Part shown: positions 6,474 to 10,582 of the stretch, in pieces
How positions within the stretch are numbered: position 1 is the stretch's first letter
How the letters are laid out: each line of letters starts with the position of its first letter
Assembly: GCA_013361745.1 (NCBI GenBank)
Contig: JABFXM010000264.1
Location: forward strand, 1 to 10,582
Length of the DNA: 10,582 nucleotides
Reading direction: 5' to 3'
Origin: Gemmatimonadaceae bacterium
GTDB lineage: Bacteria > Gemmatimonadota > Gemmatimonadetes > Gemmatimonadales > Gemmatimonadaceae
Program-made: the position numbers and the translations under genes
Notes under the pieces: model-generated
What the model saw: only the letters and a program-made list of their open reading frames with translations
Told to the model about the DNA's origin: nothing
Databases searched by the model: none

Positions 6474-8081
6474 ATGCGCGAGCTTCTCGACTCGATCGGC
6501 TATGACAGCTGGGTGCTCCTCGCCCTCCTCGTGATCCCAGCGCTCGCCGCGCTGGGAATCTGGGTGCACGGCGCGATGCTCGGCGACAACGAGGCGCGCG
6601 ACCGCGCGTCCGGCACCCCGCGGCAGATCGCGCTGTGGGCATTCATCATCGAGTTCGTCGTGTCGCTCGGACTCTGGTGGTCGTACGACCCGAGCACCGC
6701 GGCGATGCAGGCGACGCTCGACCTGAGCTGGATCCCGTCGTGGGGCGTGCGCTTCGCGCTCGGGATCGACGGGATCTCGCTCATGATGGTGCTGCTGACG
6801 ACCTTCCTGATGCCGCTCGCGGTGCTTGGCAGCTGGACCAGCATCCGCCTCAAGCGCCACAGCTACTACGCGCTGCTGCTCCTGCTCACCACGGGAATGC
6901 TCGGCGTGTTCGTCGCCCGCGATCTCTTCCTCTTCTACGTGATGTGGGAGATGATGCTCGTCCCGATGTACTTCATCATCGGGATCTGGGGCGGCGAGCG
7001 GCGGATCTACGCGACGATGAAGTTCTTCATCTACACGATGGTCGGCTCGATGCTGATGCTCGTCGCCATCGTGTACCTCGGCATCAAGGCGGGCGGTGCG
7101 GCGGGGCCGGATTTCGCGTACGAGTCGGTGCGGCGGATGGCGGGATCCGGCGGCGCGATGACGCTCTTCGGCGCAGTCGTGCCGGCGTCGCTGCTGATGT
7201 TCCTCGCCTTCTCGCTCGCCTTCGCGATCAAGGTACCGATGTTCCCCTTCCACACGTGGCTCCCCGACGCGCACGTCGAGGCACCCACGGCCGGCTCGGT
7301 CATCCTTGCCGGGATCATGCTGAAGATGGGGACGTACGGCTTCCTCCGCTTCGCGCTCCCGTTCTTCCCGGACGCGGCGATGCATCCCGCGGTGCGGACG
7401 ACGTTCCTCGCCCTCGGGACGATCGGCGTGCTCTATGGCGCGCTCGTGGCGATGGTGCAGCCTGACTTCAAGAAGCTCGTCGCCTACTCGTCCGTGAGCC
7501 ATCTCGGCTTCGTGATGCTCGGCATCTTCGCGCTGACGACGCAGAGCATCCAGGGCGCGCTGATGATCATGATCAACCATGGCATCTCGACGGGCGCGCT
7601 GTTCCTCCTGATCGGGATGATCTACGAGCGGCGGCACACGCGCGAGATCGCCGCGTACGGCGGCATCGCCCGGGTCGTCCCGCTCTTCGCCGCGCTGCTC
7701 ACCTTCGTATCGTTGAGCTCCATCGGCCTCCCGGGGACGAACGGCTTCGTCGGCGAGTTCCTCGTGCTGCTCGGCTCCTTCCAGACGACGCCGTATCTGG
7801 CGACGCTCGCCACGCTCGGCGTGATCTTCGCCGCGGCCTATCTGCTGTGGGCGATCCAGCGCATCCTGTTCAACCGGCTCCACCGAGTCGAGAACGAGCA
7901 CATCCCCGACCTGAATGCCCGTGAGCTCGCGCTGATGGTGCCCCTCGTCGCGGTGATCCTCTGGCTCGGCATCTATCCCGCTCCCGTCCTCCGCCGCATG
8001 GAGGCGTCGGCCGAGCAGCTCGTGACCCAGGTGTCGGGCGTCGCGCCCGCCACGAGCGTCGCCAGGGCGGGGAACCCATGA
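6474..8081 (+). CDS. nuoM: NADH-quinone oxidoreductase subunit M
   Basis: NuoM (ND4 homologue) is the middle antiporter-like proton pump of the membrane arm. The product is 535 residues (E. coli 509). Residues matching the E. coli pump set are E159 (E144) in YVMWEMMLVPMYF, K253 (K234) in the helix leading to PMFPFHTWLPDAHVEAPT, K284 (K265) in AGIMLKMGTYGF, and E428 (E407) in GTNGFVGEFLVLLG. About fourteen hydrophobic segments are expected for the family and fit the sequence. It starts 4 bases after the nuoL stop. No clear Shine-Dalgarno precedes the ATG (CCGCTAATTCG), so initiation probably depends on ribosomes finishing nuoL. The gene ends in an ATGA overlap with nuoN. Confidence 0.97.
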   Translation: MRELLDSIGYDSWVLLALLVIPALAALGIWVHGAMLGDNEARDRASGTPRQIALWAFIIEFVVSLGLWWSYDPSTAAMQATLDLSWIPSWGVRFALGIDGISLMMVLLTTFLMPLAVLGSWTSIRLKRHSYYALLLLLTTGMLGVFVARDLFLFYVMWEMMLVPMYFIIGIWGGERRIYATMKFFIYTMVGSMLMLVAIVYLGIKAGGAAGPDFAYESVRRMAGSGGAMTLFGAVVPASLLMFLAFSLAFAIKVPMFPFHTWLPDAHVEAPTAGSVILAGIMLKMGTYGFLRFALPFFPDAAMHPAVRTTFLALGTIGVLYGALVAMVQPDFKKLVAYSSVSHLGFVMLGIFALTTQSIQGALMIMINHGISTGALFLLIGMIYERRHTREIAAYGGIARVVPLFAALLTFVSLSSIGLPGTNGFVGEFLVLLGSFQTTPYLATLATLGVIFAAAYLLWAIQRILFNRLHRVENEHIPDLNARELALMVPLVAVILWLGIYPAPVLRRMEASAEQLVTQVSGVAPATSVARAGNP

Positions 8082-9631
8082 ACTTCATGACGCCGCTCGA
8101 CCTCTCGATCCCGTCTCAGCTGACGATCGCGCTCGCGCCCGACCTGCTGCTGATGGGCGGCGCGATGATCCTCCTCCTGTGGGCCGCCTGGCGGCCCGAG
8201 GGAGTTCGTCACCAGCGCACGATCGGCACGGCGTGCATCGCGCTGATCGCCCTCACCGCGGTCGTCATCGGCTGGTTCATCTATCGCAACGCGACGGCGA
8301 CCCAGGGGCCGATCGCCGTCGACCGCTTCCGCTGGATCGCGGACCTCGTGCTGCTGCTCGCCACCGCGGGGACGATCGCCCTCTCGATGGACTACAACGA
8401 GCGCGAAGGGATGATGGCGCCCGAGGCGCACGTGCTGATCCTCCTCGCCAGCTCGGGGATGATGCTGCTCGCCGCGGCGCGCGACCTGATGGTCGTCTTC
8501 CTCGGCATCGAGACCATGTCGGTCGCGACATACGTGCTCGCCGGGATGAACCGGCGGAGCCCGCGCGCCGCCGAGAGCGCAATGAAGTACTTCCTGCTCG
8601 GCGCCTTCTCGACGGCGTTCCTCCTCTACGGGATGGCGCTGGTGTACGGCGCGACGGGCGCGACGAACATCTCGGTGATCGGCGACCGCGCGGTGCAGTA
8701 CGGCCTCACGGGCAGCCCGCTCCTGCTCACCGGCGTCGCGCTGATGATCGTGGGCTTCGGCTTCAAGGTCGCCGCGGCGCCTTTCCACATGTGGGCGCCC
8801 GACGTCTACGAGGGCGCGCCGACGCCGATCACGGCGTACATGGCGGCGGCGGTGAAGGCGGCGGCCTTCGCTGCGTTCCTCCGCATCTGGTACGAGGCGT
8901 TCACGCCCGTGTACCCGAGCTGGCACAACGCGATCTGGTGGCTGGCCGCGGTCACGATGGCGGTGGGGAACATCGTCGCGCTGCGCCAGCGCGACCTGAA
9001 GCGCCTGCTCGCCTACTCGAGCATCGCGCACGCGGGGTACCTGCTCGTCGCGCTGACCGTGAACAGCGCGGCGGGGTCGGAGGCCTTCCTGTTCTACGCC
9101 TTCGTCTATACCATCGCGACACTCGGCTCCTTCGCCGTCGTCGTCGCGCTGGGCGAGGCAGGAGAGCGCTCGCTGAACGTCGACGACTACGCAGGGCTGT
9201 GGACGGTTCGTCCCTGGCTCGCCATCGCGATGGCGGTGTTCATGCTCGCGCTGCTCGGCTTCCCCGTCTTCGGCGGCGCCGGCTTCTTCGCGAAGTGGTA
9301 CGTGCTCAAGGCGGCGCTGCAGGTGCCGTCGCCGCACTGGAAGCTCGCGGTGGTGCTCGTGCTCACCAGCGTCGTCTCCGCGGGCTACTACCTGTACGTG
9401 GTGATGGTGATGTTCATGCGGCCACGCCTCGCCGGGGCAGTGGTCCCCGCGCGTTCGCGAGGCCTCACCGGATTCGTGATCGCCGCGTCCGCCGTGCTGC
9501 TGATCGCGCTCGGCTTCTTCCCGGAACGCCTCGTGCGTCTGACGCGTGGAAGCGCGCCGCTCAGCGCGCTCTCCGTGCCCGCGGCATCGAGCTCGGTGCC
9601 ATTGCCGCTGACACGGCCGGCCGACCGATGA
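8078..9631 (+). CDS. nuoN: NADH-quinone oxidoreductase subunit N
   Basis: NuoN (ND2 homologue) is the antiporter-like pump nearest NuoK. The product is 517 residues (E. coli 485). The matching pump residues are E145 (E133) in FLGIETMSVATYVL, K170 (K158) in SAMKYFLLGAFS, K230 (K217) in GFGFKVAAAPFHMW, K260 (K247) in AAAVKAAAFAAF, and K406 (K395) in GAGFFAKWYVLKAAL. The PDVYEGAPTPITAYM motif is at 241-255. After the last helix there is a Ser/Pro/Ala-rich tail of about 30 residues with no recognisable domain. The start overlaps nuoM by 4 nt (ATGA) and GGGGAA lies at 8069-8074. It is the last gene of the operon, followed after 4 bases by a strong hairpin. Confidence 0.97.
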   Translation: MNFMTPLDLSIPSQLTIALAPDLLLMGGAMILLLWAAWRPEGVRHQRTIGTACIALIALTAVVIGWFIYRNATATQGPIAVDRFRWIADLVLLLATAGTIALSMDYNEREGMMAPEAHVLILLASSGMMLLAAARDLMVVFLGIETMSVATYVLAGMNRRSPRAAESAMKYFLLGAFSTAFLLYGMALVYGATGATNISVIGDRAVQYGLTGSPLLLTGVALMIVGFGFKVAAAPFHMWAPDVYEGAPTPITAYMAAAVKAAAFAAFLRIWYEAFTPVYPSWHNAIWWLAAVTMAVGNIVALRQRDLKRLLAYSSIAHAGYLLVALTVNSAAGSEAFLFYAFVYTIATLGSFAVVVALGEAGERSLNVDDYAGLWTVRPWLAIAMAVFMLALLGFPVFGGAGFFAKWYVLKAALQVPSPHWKLAVVLVLTSVVSAGYYLYVVMVMFMRPRLAGAVVPARSRGLTGFVIAASAVLLIALGFFPERLVRLTRGSAPLSALSVPAASSSVPLPLTRPADR

Positions 9632-9635
9632 CCCA

Positions 9636-9659
9636 GCGGGGCCGCTGACGCGGCCCCGC
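9636..9659 (+). terminator. Hairpin terminator after nuoN
   Basis: A perfect 10-bp inverted repeat (GCGGGGCCGC / GCGGCCCCGC) with a TGAC loop begins 4 bases after the nuoN stop. All stem pairs are G:C. It is followed by GACGTTTCAG, so the downstream T-run is only three bases. The position right after the last nuo gene fits transcription termination. The weak T-tract means it may act as a partial terminator or as a 3'-end-protecting stem instead. Confidence 0.75.
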
Positions 9660-9702
9660 GACGTTTCAGCCCCTCTCGTTCCACAAGCACGATTCTCCAG
9701 CA

Positions 9703-10582
9703 ATGACCGTCTCCGCAGGCATCTTCCGACAGTACGACATTCGCGGGATCGTCGATCGCGACCTCACCACCGAGGCCGCGCACGCGGTGGGATCGGCGTA
9801 CGCCGCCTACCTCCGTTCCCGCGGCACCACCGGCGCCGTCGCCGTTGGCCGCGACAATCGGCCGAGCGGGGGGAAGCTGCGCGACGGGCTGGTGAAGGGA
9901 ATCACCGAGCAGGGACTCGACGTCCTCGACGTCGGTGTCGTGCCCACGCCGCTCGTCTACTGGTCGCTGCACCACCTTCCCGTCGTCGGCGGCATCCAGA
10001 TCACGGGCTCGCACAACCCGCCCGAGTACAACGGGTTCAAGCTCTGCATCGGCAAGCAGACGATGCACGGCGATCAGATCCAGGCACTCTTCGCGCTGCA
10101 GCAGAAGGGGCTCGCGCCACAGGCGAAGCAGGGGACCGTGCGTGGCGACGACAGCGTGATTCCGCGCTACATCGACGACGTCGTCGCGCGCGTCGGCCGG
10201 ATCTCGCGCCCGCTCACGGTCGCGATCGACTGCGGCAACGGCGCCGGTGCGCTCGTCGCCGGCAAGGTCTTCGAGCGCCTCGGGGTGAAGCAGATCCCGC
10301 TCTTCTGCGAGAGCGACGGCACCTTCCCGAACCATCATCCCGATCCGACGGTCGAGGAGAACCTCGAGGACATCATCGCCGCCGTGAAGTCGAAGCGCGC
10401 CGATCTCGGCATCGCCTTCGACGGCGACGCCGACCGCATCGGCGTCGTCGACGACCACGGGCGGATCGTCTGGGGCGACCACGTGCTCATCCTCTACGCG
10501 CGTGACGTGCTCGCGCGGACGGGGAAGAAGCAGTCGATCATCTTCGACGTGAAGTGCTCGCAGGCGTTGCCGGACGAGATCC
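9703..10582 (+). CDS. manB: Phosphomannomutase/phosphoglucomutase, 5' part (partial)
   Basis: This member of the alpha-D-phosphohexomutase family interconverts mannose or glucose 6-phosphate and 1-phosphate, feeding cytoplasmic nucleotide-sugar synthesis for surface polysaccharides. The 293 visible residues (the family usually has about 450-465) start with FRQYDIRG at 8-15 and GRDNRPSG at 49-56. The active-site phosphoserine is Ser103 in ITGSHNPPEYNGFK, and the Mg2+ loop DGDADR is at 240-245. GRIVWGDHVLILYARDVLAR and IIFDVKCS at 279-286 resemble the AlgC/ManB type more than GlmM. The fourth domain and the domain-3 sugar-binding loop lie beyond the window, so sugar specificity cannot be read. 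The start is the only ATG or GTG in frame after the hairpin. No clear Shine-Dalgarno is seen (GATTCTCCAGCA). The hairpin before it suggests a transcription unit separate from nuo, but I could not identify a promoter in the 43 bases between them. Confidence 0.92.
   Translation, partial: MTVSAGIFRQYDIRGIVDRDLTTEAAHAVGSAYAAYLRSRGTTGAVAVGRDNRPSGGKLRDGLVKGITEQGLDVLDVGVVPTPLVYWSLHHLPVVGGIQITGSHNPPEYNGFKLCIGKQTMHGDQIQALFALQQKGLAPQAKQGTVRGDDSVIPRYIDDVVARVGRISRPLTVAIDCGNGAGALVAGKVFERLGVKQIPLFCESDGTFPNHHPDPTVEENLEDIIAAVKSKRADLGIAFDGDADRIGVVDDHGRIVWGDHVLILYARDVLARTGKKQSIIFDVKCSQALPDEI

Noticed and set aside
7973..9703. Long minus-strand open frame opposite nuoN (about 576 codons)
   Set aside because: It is low-complexity His/Arg/Asp-rich sequence antisense to a fully conserved nuoN, with no recognisable motif or ribosome site.
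9388..10482. Minus-strand open frame opposite the nuoN end and the mutase gene (about 364 codons)
   Set aside because: It runs across the terminator and antisense to the clear phosphohexomutase motifs (ITGSHNP, DGDADR). It is a composition artefact.
1..10582. Search for a novel defence, mobile or RNA element
   Set aside because: The window is filled by contiguous core respiratory genes plus a housekeeping mutase. I saw no direct-repeat arrays, transposase, integrase, tRNA or composition shift that would indicate an inserted system.

Overview
The window is a GC-rich (roughly two-thirds G+C by eye) bacterial chromosomal segment. Almost all of it is the distal part of a respiratory complex I (NADH:quinone oxidoreductase) operon read on the + strand. 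In order it holds the last 17 codons of nuoF, then complete nuoG, nuoH, nuoI, nuoJ, nuoK, nuoL, nuoM and nuoN. A strong hairpin follows, and then the 5' part of a separate phosphomannomutase/phosphoglucomutase gene that runs off the right edge. Genes are packed with 1 to 11 nt overlaps or 1 to 4 nt gaps, so the nuo block looks like one translationally coupled transcript. I see no tRNA, rRNA, CRISPR array, insertion sequence, phage gene or other sign of an accessory island. No stretch over 300 bases lacks a gene; the longest non-coding interval is the 71 bases between nuoN and the mutase gene.

Together the genes encode the far end of the peripheral arm and the whole membrane arm. NuoG carries one [2Fe-2S] and three [4Fe-4S] cluster sites (N1b, N5, N4 and the off-pathway N7). 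NuoI carries N6a and N6b and passes electrons to quinone at the NuoH interface. NuoJ and NuoK link the quinone chamber to the three antiporter-like pumps NuoN, NuoM and NuoL. The key Glu and Lys residues of all three pumps are present, as are the two membrane glutamates of NuoK, so the complex looks functional and proton-pumping.

The taxon cannot be fixed from the sequence alone. High GC, the gene order, a short NuoG with an N7 motif and a His-rich NuoL loop would fit Gemmatimonadota or a related soil or aquatic phylum, but this is inference.

I found no previously undescribed system. The points worth a second look are modest: a NuoG with a strongly shortened molybdopterin-type domain, a ten-histidine loop near the NuoL N-terminus, an extra C-terminal helix and basic tail on NuoH, and an identical 8-mer (CGTTAGGC) that contains the only two TTA codons I could find in the operon.
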